Below are positions 55,019 through 63,347 of a stretch of 64,000 nt of DNA, in pieces. The position numbers were made by a program, and so were the translations under genes. The notes beneath the pieces were generated by a model. The model did no database searches and had not been told where the DNA came from. It worked only from the letters and a program-made list of their open reading frames with translations. How positions within the stretch are numbered: the stretch's first letter is position 1; each line of letters begins with the position of its first letter. Origin of the DNA: Cytophaga sp. FL35. GTDB lineage: Bacteria > Bacteroidota > Bacteroidia > Flavobacteriales > Flavobacteriaceae. The DNA is taken from the NCBI RefSeq assembly GCF_014349235.1, contig NZ_JACSOH010000004.1:234558-298557 (forward strand), in the 5' to 3' direction.

Positions 55019-55819
55019 ATGAAACACATTCTTGTGCCTATCGGCACTTCACCCGATGCCCACCAAACCCTGCAATACGCTATTGATTTTGCGACTGAAT
55101 TTTCTTCAAAAATATTTCTGATGGAAGTTTTTAGTGTTTCGGTCGGTGCAGGAAAAGGGTTATCCAACGTAACTGAAAAGGTGGCAGAAAGCGGAATTGA
55201 GCGTCTGAAGGAAATCATCGAAAAGGTAGATGCCAAGAATGTAGATATTCAAATTGCCTCATACAATGGCGACATTGTTGACGGACTCAACGACATCAAT
55301 AAAGAACTGGGTATCGATTTGATTATCATGGCCCCACGAAGCAATGAAATTAACGAAGAACTTTTCTTAGGGAATACTTCTGGCCGCATCATCAAAAGAA
55401 CCAACATACCTACCTTAATTGTACCCCGAGGGATGGATTACCAACCTTTCGAAAACATCCTAACCGCATTTAAATCCGGTATATTAAAAAGGAAGCGCAT
55501 TTTAAATCCGCTGATTGAAATTAAAAACAAATTTGGTGCAAAAGTGAACTTGTTATTGGTAAAAACACCTGGCTATACGGATGATGACTTGCAAATAAAT
55601 ACCGCTTTAATGGATATTAGTTCACAGTTGACCTTGACCGAGGCACCTACCACATACCTAGGTGTATTGGAGCATATGCAGGCACAGCACCCGGATGTTT
55701 TATGTGTTTTTAGGCGCAAACGCGGATTTTTCAAGAAATTATGGGAAAAGAATACAATCCGAAAATCAGAATTCTCAGCACGTATTCCAGTACTGGTTCT
55801 AAGTGTTAAAAAGGATTAA
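55019..55819 (+). CDS. Universal stress protein (UspA family, tandem)
   Basis: 266 residues. First Usp domain (about 1-140) with ILVPIGTSPDAHQTLQYAID and the ATP-binding-type G-x2-G-x9-G(S/T) segment in GNTSGRIIKRTNIPTLIVP; the second half (about 145-266) is a weaker second Usp-like domain. Stress-response protein of unknown exact role. Divergent from the GNAT gene. Confidence 0.88.
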   Translation: MKHILVPIGTSPDAHQTLQYAIDFATEFSSKIFLMEVFSVSVGAGKGLSNVTEKVAESGIERLKEIIEKVDAKNVDIQIASYNGDIVDGLNDINKELGIDLIIMAPRSNEINEELFLGNTSGRIIKRTNIPTLIVPRGMDYQPFENILTAFKSGILKRKRILNPLIEIKNKFGAKVNLLLVKTPGYTDDDLQINTALMDISSQLTLTEAPTTYLGVLEHMQAQHPDVLCVFRRKRGFFKKLWEKNTIRKSEFSARIPVLVLSVKKD

Positions 55820-55847
55820 GCGCCAAAAAATAACCTCATAAAGTATT

Positions 55848-55877
55848 TTGATACTTTGTGAAAATGTATTTCCTTTG
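55848..55877 (+). promoter_or_regulatory. Candidate promoter of the tRNA-Ala gene
   Basis: TTG (55848-55850), 19 bases, TTCCTTTG (55870-55877), one base off TAnnTTTG; 13 bases before the mature tRNA 5' end. Confidence 0.5.
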
Positions 55878-55890
55878 CACATCCAAAAAC

Positions 55891-55984
<94 letters not shown>

Positions 55985-56040
55985 GCTTTTTTTATTTCGG
56001 AATTATCCAACCTACATTTTGCTTGAAAATTGCATGCACC

Positions 56041-56117
56041 TAAACTAAATCTATGGGAACGGTGCGTCCCGAAGGCATTCGGGAAGGTCAGCGGCGCCAC
56101 TCCATTTTTTTCCACCA
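56041..56117 (+). pseudogene. Decayed tRNA-Ala copy
   Basis: Ends in TCCACCA at 56117. The 32 bases 56086-56117 align without gaps to the 3' part of the tRNA-Ala (24 of 32 identical), and a GGC anticodon-like triplet with a CCCGA/TCGGG stem lies upstream. The acceptor and T stems no longer pair, so it is not functional. Followed by a copy of the terminator arm. Confidence 0.6.
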
Positions 56118-56134
56118 AGCATCGTGTAAGCGAT
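56111..56134 (+). repeat. Direct repeat, copy 2
   Basis: Exact copy of 55961-55984; after it GC is missing relative to copy 1 (CGATC rather than CGATGC), so its terminator stem is shortened. The region 56135-56355 that follows holds no gene I can support; it is the AT-rich leader of the next gene. Confidence 0.85.
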
Positions 56135-56355
56135 CTTTTTTTACGTTTTGACCTTTTCAATATCCTCTAATTCAATCCCCTATGAAAGGTAGGGTTTCTG
56201 TATTTTCACAGATAAAAATTACATGGAATATTTTGCTATATTAGTAGTTTAAAACAAAGGGAGTCACGCTTATAGAGGTCATTCCTTTGAACAGCTCTCC
56301 CCCGTTTTAGCATTGATTTTTCAAAGAAATCCCTATACCCTAAAGACACATAAAC

Positions 56356-56712
56356 ATGAGTAAGAACGAAAAGGTGGTACAGCTTAACGGCACTGAAGAG
56401 GAGGCATCATCCAAGATTGAAATCATCAAAAACCTCATTTTTGGTGAAAATATAAAGACCTACGATTCTGAGTTCGAAACCCTTAAGAAAGACATTCTTG
56501 ACAAAAAAAGAATTTTAGAAGAACTTATTGAGGAGGTAAGGCAAGACCTAAAAACAGCCATAGACAATGTAGCAACCGATGTAAATATTAGAATTACAGA
56601 GCTAGAGGATAAAATGGAGGATAAAATTGAATCTCTAGATACCGAAAAAGTTGACAAAAAGCTACTAGGTAAATTATTGATTGATTTAGGAGAAAAAGTA
56701 AGCGAAAAATAA
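56356..56712 (+). CDS. Coiled-coil protein, first gene of the GTPase operon
   Basis: 118 residues, almost wholly helical with heptad-like spacing (FETLKKDILDKKRILEELIE, VATDVNIRITELEDKMEDKI). The N-terminal KIEIIKNLIFGENIKTYDSE resembles the N-terminus of the next protein (KIQILKDILFAEDSVYIEK), so the two probably derive from one module or bind the same partner. No signal peptide. Confidence 0.8.
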   Translation: MSKNEKVVQLNGTEEEASSKIEIIKNLIFGENIKTYDSEFETLKKDILDKKRILEELIEEVRQDLKTAIDNVATDVNIRITELEDKMEDKIESLDTEKVDKKLLGKLLIDLGEKVSEK

Positions 56713-56793
56713 TTGGCTTTTTACCTAAACACCTACCCAAACTAAGATTCCCCTTAAGCATAAAACCAGTTGATTTTGGGCAATAAAGCACTG

Positions 56794-57597
56794 ATGAACG
56801 AAAACGAAAAAATTCAGATTTTAAAGGATATTCTTTTCGCAGAGGACAGTGTGTATATTGAAAAGATTGCCCACAGATTGGAAAACCTAGAGAGTACACT
56901 CAACGATAGACAAAAATTTTCACACAAGGTTGACCCTATCATTTTAGAACAATTGGAGGAATTCAAAACCAGCATCCCCACTACTCTGGGACCAACCATT
57001 ACGGCCGCCCTTAAAACCGAAATCAAAAAAAATAAAGATGAGGTGGTAGAGGCACTATTTCCAATTTTGGGCAAAATGATCAAAAAATATATAGCCCATG
57101 AAATCAAATTACTTTCTGAGAAAATCAATAAGCAACTCAGTTTTAAAAACCGAATAAAATCATGGTTCAACAGTTCCTCTACAAAAAAGGAAATTATTGA
57201 TGAACTCGCTGCTTCAAACATTGAACAAGTGTTGTTGATCGAAAAGGATTCCGGAATTTTAAAAGCCAGTTATTCCGTTACCGAAACCATAGATGAGGAC
57301 ATGATTTCTGGTATGTTAACCGCCATTAAAAGTTTTGTTGAGGATGCATTTGGAAGAAAAGACCAAAATCTGGAACTTATAGATTATGAACTATACCACA
57401 TTCATCTTCAGAGCTTTAATCGATTTTATATAGCCGTTGTGCTTTCCGGAAATTACACTACACAAGCAAAGGATAAGGTTCAGGACCTCATATTCGATTT
57501 CTTTGAAAACCTAACTAAAAAAGAAGATTATCACACTTTGAATACAGAAAGAATCAACCAACAATTAGCTCAAAATTTTGGTCATGCAGATCTCTAA
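56794..57597 (+). CDS. Roadblock/LC7-like protein of the GTPase operon
   Basis: 267 residues from ATG 56794; an upstream TTG at 56770 is less likely. Residues about 1-40 match the preceding coiled-coil protein. A helical segment (TTLGPTITAALKTEIKKNKD, EVVEALFPILGKMIKKYI) resembles the linker of OmpA-associated signalling proteins. The C-terminal domain (about 140-245, IEQVLLIEKDSGILKASYSV, MISGMLTAIKSFVEDAFG, FYIAVVLSG) has the pattern of a roadblock/longin fold, a common partner of small GTPases. It overlaps the GTPase start by 14 bases. Confidence 0.75.
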   Translation: MNENEKIQILKDILFAEDSVYIEKIAHRLENLESTLNDRQKFSHKVDPIILEQLEEFKTSIPTTLGPTITAALKTEIKKNKDEVVEALFPILGKMIKKYIAHEIKLLSEKINKQLSFKNRIKSWFNSSSTKKEIIDELAASNIEQVLLIEKDSGILKASYSVTETIDEDMISGMLTAIKSFVEDAFGRKDQNLELIDYELYHIHLQSFNRFYIAVVLSGNYTTQAKDKVQDLIFDFFENLTKKEDYHTLNTERINQQLAQNFGHADL

Positions 57598-58081
57598 GAA
57601 AGTAGTTGTTCTAGGCCATTTTGGAGTAGGCAAGACTTCTTTAATCCGTCGTTTTGTTGAGGATAGCTTTTCTGATAACTATAAGGTTTCCATTGGCGTA
57701 CACATCACTAAAAAAACCATTGAGTTCTCTATAGATGAGAGTGTAACCCTTATTCTATGGGATTTAGAAGGAACTGATGATATTTCACAAATTAGGGAAT
57801 CCTATCTCTTGGGTTCCCATGGAATTATCTTCGTTTTTGATGTATCCAGACCAACCACGTTTCAAAATTTGGGGAAAGACTTAATTTCCTTAAAAGAAAA
57901 AACCAATGAAGTACCGGTGAAAATTGTAGGAAATAAATCTGATTTGGTAGACGCAAAAGAGCTAGATCAAGTCTTATCGGAAAAAAATATATCATACGAT
58001 TATATAACGAGTGCCAAAACGGGACATAAAGTAAATCACCTATTTGAAGAATTGGCAAAAATGCTAGCTATCAATGCTTAA
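57584..58081 (+). CDS. Rab-like small GTPase
   Basis: 165 residues from ATG 57584. P-loop G11HFGVGKTS19, switch I YKVSIGVHITKKTIEF which aligns with the Rab TIGVDF-type effector loop (Ser37 in place of the usual Thr), G3 W-D60-L-E-G63, G4 NKSD (117-120) and G5 SAK (143-145). The residue after G63 is Thr, where Ras/Rab carry catalytic Gln, so intrinsic hydrolysis is probably slow and partner-dependent. No C-terminal prenylation Cys. Overlaps the roadblock and kinase genes, so it is translated with them. Confidence 0.9.
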   Translation: MQISKKVVVLGHFGVGKTSLIRRFVEDSFSDNYKVSIGVHITKKTIEFSIDESVTLILWDLEGTDDISQIRESYLLGSHGIIFVFDVSRPTTFQNLGKDLISLKEKTNEVPVKIVGNKSDLVDAKELDQVLSEKNISYDYITSAKTGHKVNHLFEELAKMLAINA

Positions 58082-59582
58082 GGAATTTAGGGAGTACTAT
58101 AAAAACAACAAATTTCAATTTATCCTCACGGATTTAGAGGGCTCGGTAATTGATAGTGACCAAAACTTGTTTAGAACTGAGAAAGGGACAGCTCTTGGAG
58201 AAATTCACCCGTTCTTTTTCAGCATTTCCGATATTATGGGCCCTAATCGGGAAAAGACTGTGTTTCACTGTGTTCAGTTAGGTAATTCTACAGAAGAATT
58301 GACCGTCGATATTGAAATTATAAAACAAAACGGACAATTTCTCATTGCCATAGAAAACCTTACAGAACATTACATATCCTATCAATCCATTGCACAAGCA
58401 AGAAACGAATCCATAATTGATTCTGAACTTATTCTCTTAAAAAATCATGATTTAGAAGAAAGGGAGCGCTTTAAAAATGAATTTATACAGAACTTTAGCC
58501 ATGAATTAAGAAACCCTCTTACCAATATCATAGCTCTCACCAACATACTCCAGAGAAGTCAACTTGATGAGGAACAGAGCAATATCCTAACCGTATTAAA
58601 AGACTCTACTTCCAACCTTAAACTTATGTTGGAGGATATTTTGAGTCTTGCCATGATTTCCAAAGGGAAACTTGCCCTAAATCCTACCGTTTTCAATTTT
58701 AAACAATTAATCGAATTCCTAAAGCTCACGTATAACACAAGGGCAAAGGAAAGAGGATTGATTTTTACCATTACGGCAGATGAAAGCATTCCTGAATATA
58801 TTGAAGGTGATCGCCTAAGGCTATTGCAAATACTTACCAACCTATGTGATAATGCCATAAAATATACCCCTAACGGTAAAATAATTTTATATGCGATTCA
58901 AAATCAAAGAAGGGCCAACAAGGTTAATTTACGTTTTGGAGTAAAGGATACCGGAATTGGCATTCCGGAGGAAAAATTGGAAACAGTTCTAGAAAGCTTC
59001 GAACAGCTTGGAAATACGGAAGGTGTTGGTTTAGGTCTTTCAATTGTAAAAGGACTACTCAGTCTCATGGACTCTAGAATTCAAATTGAATCAACCTCAG
59101 GAAAAGGTTCACATTTCTTCTTTGACGTTAATCTGCAGTTTCCACTTCACGACCCCAATAATGAAACTCCCGATAAAAAGTCGAAGAACGAAGTAGTCCA
59201 AAAACAGAAAAAGTATAGGGTATTGTTAGTGGAAGATAATGAAGGAGTTCAGACCAGTCTATTAAAGACTCTAATAGACGCAGGAGATTTTTTTATAGAC
59301 CTTGTTAGCGATGGTGCCTTGGTAATGCAAGAAATTGTAAACAAAAGTTACGATATTATATTAATGGATGTAAACCTTCCAAACATTACAGGTGATCAAT
59401 TAGCCAAAGTTATACGAGGCTTTCCATTTAAGAATATTAAATCCATTCCCATTATAGGTATTACGGCCAATTCCTATAAAGCTCAAATTAAAGCTTACAA
59501 AAAAGCTGGAATGAACGTTGTACTTTCCAAACCTTTTGACGATAAGGAATTGCTTTCAAATATCTACAAGCTTCTAAAATAG
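58074..59582 (+). CDS. Hybrid sensor histidine kinase
   Basis: 502 residues. PAS-like N-terminal domain (about 5-105), a coiled-coil linker, HisKA with the phosphate-accepting His143 in NFSHELRNPLTN, HATPase with N260 (DNAIKYTPNG), D292TGIGIP and GVGLGLS (317-323), then a C-terminal receiver with acidic E387-D388, phospho-acceptor Asp432 in ILMDVNLPN and Lys486 in LSKP. Overlaps the GTPase stop by eight bases. No TM segment, so a cytoplasmic sensor; its signal may come from the GTPase. Confidence 0.92.
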   Translation: MLKEFREYYKNNKFQFILTDLEGSVIDSDQNLFRTEKGTALGEIHPFFFSISDIMGPNREKTVFHCVQLGNSTEELTVDIEIIKQNGQFLIAIENLTEHYISYQSIAQARNESIIDSELILLKNHDLEERERFKNEFIQNFSHELRNPLTNIIALTNILQRSQLDEEQSNILTVLKDSTSNLKLMLEDILSLAMISKGKLALNPTVFNFKQLIEFLKLTYNTRAKERGLIFTITADESIPEYIEGDRLRLLQILTNLCDNAIKYTPNGKIILYAIQNQRRANKVNLRFGVKDTGIGIPEEKLETVLESFEQLGNTEGVGLGLSIVKGLLSLMDSRIQIESTSGKGSHFFFDVNLQFPLHDPNNETPDKKSKNEVVQKQKKYRVLLVEDNEGVQTSLLKTLIDAGDFFIDLVSDGALVMQEIVNKSYDIILMDVNLPNITGDQLAKVIRGFPFKNIKSIPIIGITANSYKAQIKAYKKAGMNVVLSKPFDDKELLSNIYKLLK

Positions 59583-59821
59583 AAAGCAATATTAATAAAT
59601 GTAGGAATTTTCTTTATAATTATGTTTTTTGTCGATTTTATGCTACCTTTCATCGACATTTTGAAACTTGTGCTTTCAGATTCTTTGTTTTGTACTCCTC
59701 CCCCTACTTTTACAAAGCTTTAGAAAATATAGTATTAAGCTATACTGACACTAACCATGTTTTAAAGCTAAATAATAAGCGAATCTGTACATCCCGGGAA
59801 AAACAGCGCTAAAAAAGAATA

Positions 59822-59843
59822 AAGTAAAGTTCCCCCTTTACTT
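59822..59843. repeat. Inverted repeat
   Basis: AAGTAAAG-TTCCCC-CTTTACTT, an 8-bp perfect stem, without a clear T tail. It lies in the 581-base gap after the kinase gene; it may be part of the kinase operon's 3' end or an operator. Confidence 0.35.
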
Positions 59844-59888
59844 AGACAGTTTGGATTTTTAGTAGTGATTGGTTGACTTTTTTTGGAT

Positions 59889-59992
59889 TGAAGGAGACCC
59901 GAACAATTATAGGCTATGGTATAGGGTTAGGAAAGTAGTCTATAATAATGTTCCCCCAGGGACATTCAAGTTTACTTGAAATGTCCCTTTGT
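59889..59992 (+). ncRNA. Candidate structured small RNA
   Basis: Stem 1: GAACA-ATTATAGGCTA (59901-59916) pairs with TAGTCTATAAT-AA-TGTTC (59936-59953), 16 base pairs with one G-U and a two-base bulge, loop of 19. Stem 2 is the terminator at 59958-59988. Two adjacent strong hairpins ending in a T run are typical of an independent small RNA of about 100 bases. No ORF and no clear promoter match, so the 5' end is a guess. It could also be a 3' end of the kinase transcript. Confidence 0.5.
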
Positions 59993-60000
59993 TTTTTTTA
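59958..60000 (+). terminator. Strong intrinsic terminator
   Basis: AGGGACATT-CAAGT and ACTTG-AAATGTCCCT form a 14-bp stem with one bulged base, followed by a T-rich run (TTTGTTTTTTT). It ends the RNA candidate or the kinase transcript. Confidence 0.85.
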
Positions 60001-60093
60001 TAGCTTATCTCTTTCCCTATTTCTATTTTCTTTCAGGTATATATTCCTAAATTCACTTTAACTTAAATAGCGCATAAGTATTTCTTAACGTTA

Positions 60094-60155
60094 TAATATT
60101 TACTATTTGTAAATTTATTTCGAATATTGCATTTTAATATTTACTATTTGTAAAT
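60094..60155. promoter_or_regulatory. Tandem 21-bp repeat with internal dyads, operator candidate
   Basis: The 21 bases 60094-60114 recur exactly at 60135-60155, 41 bp apart (about four helical turns). Each contains ATTTAC-TATTT-GTAAAT, a 6-5-6 dyad. The second copy ends nine bases before the start codon of the DUF5690 gene. The convergent XRE-cupin gene is the obvious candidate regulator. The element TACTATTTG inside each copy also resembles a -7 box with one extra base, so duplicated promoters are an alternative. Confidence 0.55.
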
Positions 60156-60163
60156 AATAGAAG

Positions 60164-61462
60164 TTGAAAATCAACCAAAAAAATATCAATTTCATCCTAT
60201 ATGGATCATTAGCCTCTTTTGGCACCTACTTTTGTATGTATGCCTTTAGAAAACCCTTTACGGTGGCCACCTTTGAGAATCTTTCCTTCTTGGGAGTGGA
60301 TTATAAAATTGTATTGATCATCTCCCAAGTTCTGGGGTATATGCTTTCTAAGTTCATAGGAATAAAAATGATATCGGAGCTTCAACCCAAAAGTAGACTT
60401 CCCTACTTACTTATCATGATTATTTTGGCCGAGCTTAGCCTGGTTGGTTTTGGTCTATTGCCCAATCCATATAATATCTTGTTCATGTTTTTGAACGGAT
60501 TATCATTGGGTATGATTTGGGGAGTTGTGTTTTCGTATTTGGAAGGAAGAAAGTTTACCGAAATACTTGGAGTTATTCTTTGTTCAAGTTTTATAGTTTC
60601 CAGTGGGGTTGTTAAATCGGTTGGCTTATTGGTTATGGAAAATTTTAACATATCCCAATTTGCCATGCCTGCGGTAACCGGTGCCATTTTTTTACTGCCG
60701 TTTGCGGGCTTTTCATATATGTTGGACAGGATTCCTCAACCAACGACTGAGGATAAGAAATTACGGGAAGAACGGGTTCCCATGACCAAAAAAGACAGAA
60801 GAAATGTTGTCTCCAAGTTTCTTTTTCCTATTCTTATTCTTGTCTTTTTCTATGTCTGTCTAACGGCTATGCGTGATTTTAGAGATAATTTTTCACGTGA
60901 AATTTGGGATGCAGTGGGTTTTGAAGGAAATATATCTGTGTATACCCTTGCCGAAATACCCATTGCAATACTAGTGCTGGTTTCCATAGGTCTCTTTGCC
61001 TTCATCAAGAACAATTTTAAGGCGTTTGTGTCTTACCATTACCTTTTATTAATGGGTTCCTTAAGTATCGGAATAAGCACTTTATTATTTCAATTTGGGA
61101 TTTCAGGCCCTGTACTTTGGATGATTTTGGTGGGCCTAGGTCTTTATATCTGCTATGTACCTTTTAATTGCCTGTTTTTTGATCGTATGATTGCCACCTT
61201 TCAAATCAAAGGCAATGCAGGTTTCCTCATCTATATAGCGGATGCCTTTGGATATTTAGGAAGCATGGCGGTATTGTTATATAAAAACTTTGGACAAGGA
61301 GCCCTTTCATCCCTTCAATTCTTTGTGCAAGGAAGTTATATCATTTCCATTATAGGATTGGTAGCCACCCTATTCTCCCTGTACTACTTTAAGAACAAAA
61401 GAAAGGAAGACCAACCACAAACTGACAATAAAAATTTATCTGCATATGAACCACTCGTATGA
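60164..61462 (+). CDS. DUF5690/MFS membrane transporter of a phosphonate-type operon
   Basis: 432 residues from TTG 60164 (MKINQKNINFILYGSLASFG); no ATG lies near. About 12 TM helices with MFS-like motif CMYAFRKPFTVA. I assign DUF5690 from memory. The frame extends to 61462 and overlaps the oxidoreductase start by 17 bases, so the proteins are coupled. Presumed importer of the substrate degraded by the two following enzymes. Confidence 0.82.
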   Translation: MKINQKNINFILYGSLASFGTYFCMYAFRKPFTVATFENLSFLGVDYKIVLIISQVLGYMLSKFIGIKMISELQPKSRLPYLLIMIILAELSLVGFGLLPNPYNILFMFLNGLSLGMIWGVVFSYLEGRKFTEILGVILCSSFIVSSGVVKSVGLLVMENFNISQFAMPAVTGAIFLLPFAGFSYMLDRIPQPTTEDKKLREERVPMTKKDRRNVVSKFLFPILILVFFYVCLTAMRDFRDNFSREIWDAVGFEGNISVYTLAEIPIAILVLVSIGLFAFIKNNFKAFVSYHYLLLMGSLSIGISTLLFQFGISGPVLWMILVGLGLYICYVPFNCLFFDRMIATFQIKGNAGFLIYIADAFGYLGSMAVLLYKNFGQGALSSLQFFVQGSYIISIIGLVATLFSLYYFKNKRKEDQPQTDNKNLSAYEPLV

Positions 61463-62609
61463 TCTCATAGTCATTGGAGGCGGTGTTTTGGGTACATTTC
61501 ACGCCTATCATGCCGTAAATAAGGGCTTAAAAGTAGCTCTTATAGAAAAGGACATACAACCTCAAGGTGCCACGGTACGTAACTTCGGGCAGGTTGTTCC
61601 ATCCGGTATGAATACAAAATGGCAAAATTTTGGCCGTGAGAGCCTAGCCATTTACAAAGACATTCAAAAGAAATTTGATATTACCGTAAGAGAGGAAGGC
61701 AGTATTTATATCGCTTCCAATGCGGAGGAAGTTCAATTATTGGAAGAACTAAACTCCATTAACAAATCCAATTCCTATACATCAGAATTACTTACCGCCA
61801 AGCAGTGTTTGGATAACTATCCGGGTCTTAAAAAGGATTATGTGAAAGCTGGGCTCTTTTTCCCGAAAGAAGTGAAGGTAGAGCCTAGAACAATGATTCT
61901 AAAATTGCACGAATACCTTAGAAACAAGGGGCTAGATATTTATATGGGTGAAACCGTAATGGACTGTGATGCCTTGCGTAGCGGGGTGCAGCTTACCACT
62001 TCTAAAAACAAACAGTTTTCCTCCAAAAAAGTGATTATCTGTAACGGAAGTGATTTTAAAATACTATACCCCTCTTATTTTGAAGAAAGTGATTTAATCG
62101 TCTCCAAATTACAAATGATGCAGACCAAATCACAAACAAACTATACCCTGCCTAGTTCCGTTTTAACAGGCCTTTCCATTAGACGGTATGAATCCTTTAC
62201 GGAATGTCCTTCATTTAGCTCAATCAAAGCAAAGGAAAACCCTAATTCACTGGAGAAACAATGGGGAGTACATATTCTTTTTAAACAAGCGGATGACGGT
62301 TCCGTAATCATAGGCGACTCCCATGAATATGCAAGTGCTGCACAGATGGAACATCTAGGTTTTGACCTAAACATGGATATTGACCATTTTATTCTTAACG
62401 AAGCTAAAAAGATTTTTGACTTACCTACCTATGAAATTCAAAACCGCTGGTTTGGGATGTATTCCCAATGTAAAAGCACTGATATTTTTCAAAAAACCAT
62501 TGACGAAGATATCCACATTGTAACAGGCATAGGCGGAAAGGGTATGACCGGGAGCGCAGGTTTTGCCAAAAACAATATAAATTCAATATTTAATCTAGAA
62601 CATGCATAA
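61446..62609 (+). CDS. FAD-dependent oxidoreductase, phosphonate-cluster type
   Basis: 387 residues. FAD Rossmann motif DLIVIGGGVLGTFHAYHAVN, a GATVRNFGQV segment typical of the amine/glycine-oxidase-like family (TIGR03364, found beside phosphonatase-like genes), and the C-terminal GIGGKGMTGSAGFAKNN. Probably oxidises an aminophosphonate or a related amine to an aldehyde. Overlaps the HAD gene by eight bases. Confidence 0.85.
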   Translation: MNHSYDLIVIGGGVLGTFHAYHAVNKGLKVALIEKDIQPQGATVRNFGQVVPSGMNTKWQNFGRESLAIYKDIQKKFDITVREEGSIYIASNAEEVQLLEELNSINKSNSYTSELLTAKQCLDNYPGLKKDYVKAGLFFPKEVKVEPRTMILKLHEYLRNKGLDIYMGETVMDCDALRSGVQLTTSKNKQFSSKKVIICNGSDFKILYPSYFEESDLIVSKLQMMQTKSQTNYTLPSSVLTGLSIRRYESFTECPSFSSIKAKENPNSLEKQWGVHILFKQADDGSVIIGDSHEYASAAQMEHLGFDLNMDIDHFILNEAKKIFDLPTYEIQNRWFGMYSQCKSTDIFQKTIDEDIHIVTGIGGKGMTGSAGFAKNNINSIFNLEHA

Positions 62610-63282
62610 TATAGATTTGGCCGTATTTGATATGGCGGGCACCGTAGTTAACGAAGACAACGTAGTTTATAAAACATTGCAAAAAGCAATCAACAAAAAG
62701 GGGTATGACCTTAGCCTAGATTTCGTATTGGAACACGGAGCCGGCAAGGAGAAACACCAAGCTATAAAGGACACCCTTAAAGCTATTGATAAGTTTGAAG
62801 AAGAACCTAGCAAACCCATATTTGAGGATTTCAAGGTGATGTTGGACCAGGCATACGAGAATCTACAGGTAGGCACTTTTGAAGGCGTTGAAGAAACTCT
62901 ACTATTCTTAAAGAAAAATGGAATTCAAGTAGCATTTAACACGGGCTACAACAGAAAAATAGCTAGCTTGTTATTGGAGAAAATGAACTGGAAACAAGGT
63001 GAACAATATGATGTATTGGTCACCGCAGACGATGCCAAAAACGGAAGACCTGCACCGGATATGATTTTGGAAGCCATGAAGCAACTAGATGTTATAGAAG
63101 CTTCCAAGGTTTTAAAAGCTGGTGATTCCATTATAGATATTGAAGAAGGTAAAAATGCGAAATGTGGCGTAACAGTTGGAGTCACCACAGGCGCCCACAC
63201 CAAGGCTCAGTTAGACTCCGCAAATCCAACCTATGTTTTAGAATCATTGACGCACCTTAAGGAATTGGTCAAGAAAAGTTAA
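62602..63282 (+). CDS. Phosphonatase-like HAD hydrolase
   Basis: 226 residues. The HAD nucleophile is D10 in FDMAGT (D-x-A-G-T, as in phosphonoacetaldehyde hydrolase), the cap-domain lysine cluster GAGKEKHQAIK (K49, K51) offers a Schiff-base Lys, and the position before the acidic motif holds Arg in NGRPAPDMI, followed by DSIIDIEEG. This is the phosphonatase-like family (TIGR03351) related to PhnX. It likely cleaves a C-P or C-O phosphate bond in the product of the oxidoreductase. Confidence 0.88.
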   Translation: MHNIDLAVFDMAGTVVNEDNVVYKTLQKAINKKGYDLSLDFVLEHGAGKEKHQAIKDTLKAIDKFEEEPSKPIFEDFKVMLDQAYENLQVGTFEGVEETLLFLKKNGIQVAFNTGYNRKIASLLLEKMNWKQGEQYDVLVTADDAKNGRPAPDMILEAMKQLDVIEASKVLKAGDSIIDIEEGKNAKCGVTVGVTTGAHTKAQLDSANPTYVLESLTHLKELVKKS

Positions 63283-63302
63283 AAATTGTCGGTTTATTTT
63301 TA

Positions 63303-63341
63303 AAAATGGCGGATGTTCTTTTGTAAATATCCGCCATTTTT
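63303..63341. terminator. Bidirectional terminator
   Basis: AAAATGGCGGAT ... ATCCGCCATTTT, a 12-bp perfect stem with a 14-base loop; the A run on the left and T run on the right give U tracts for both strands. It separates the converging HAD and regulator genes. Confidence 0.88.
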
Positions 63342-63347
63342 CATGGG

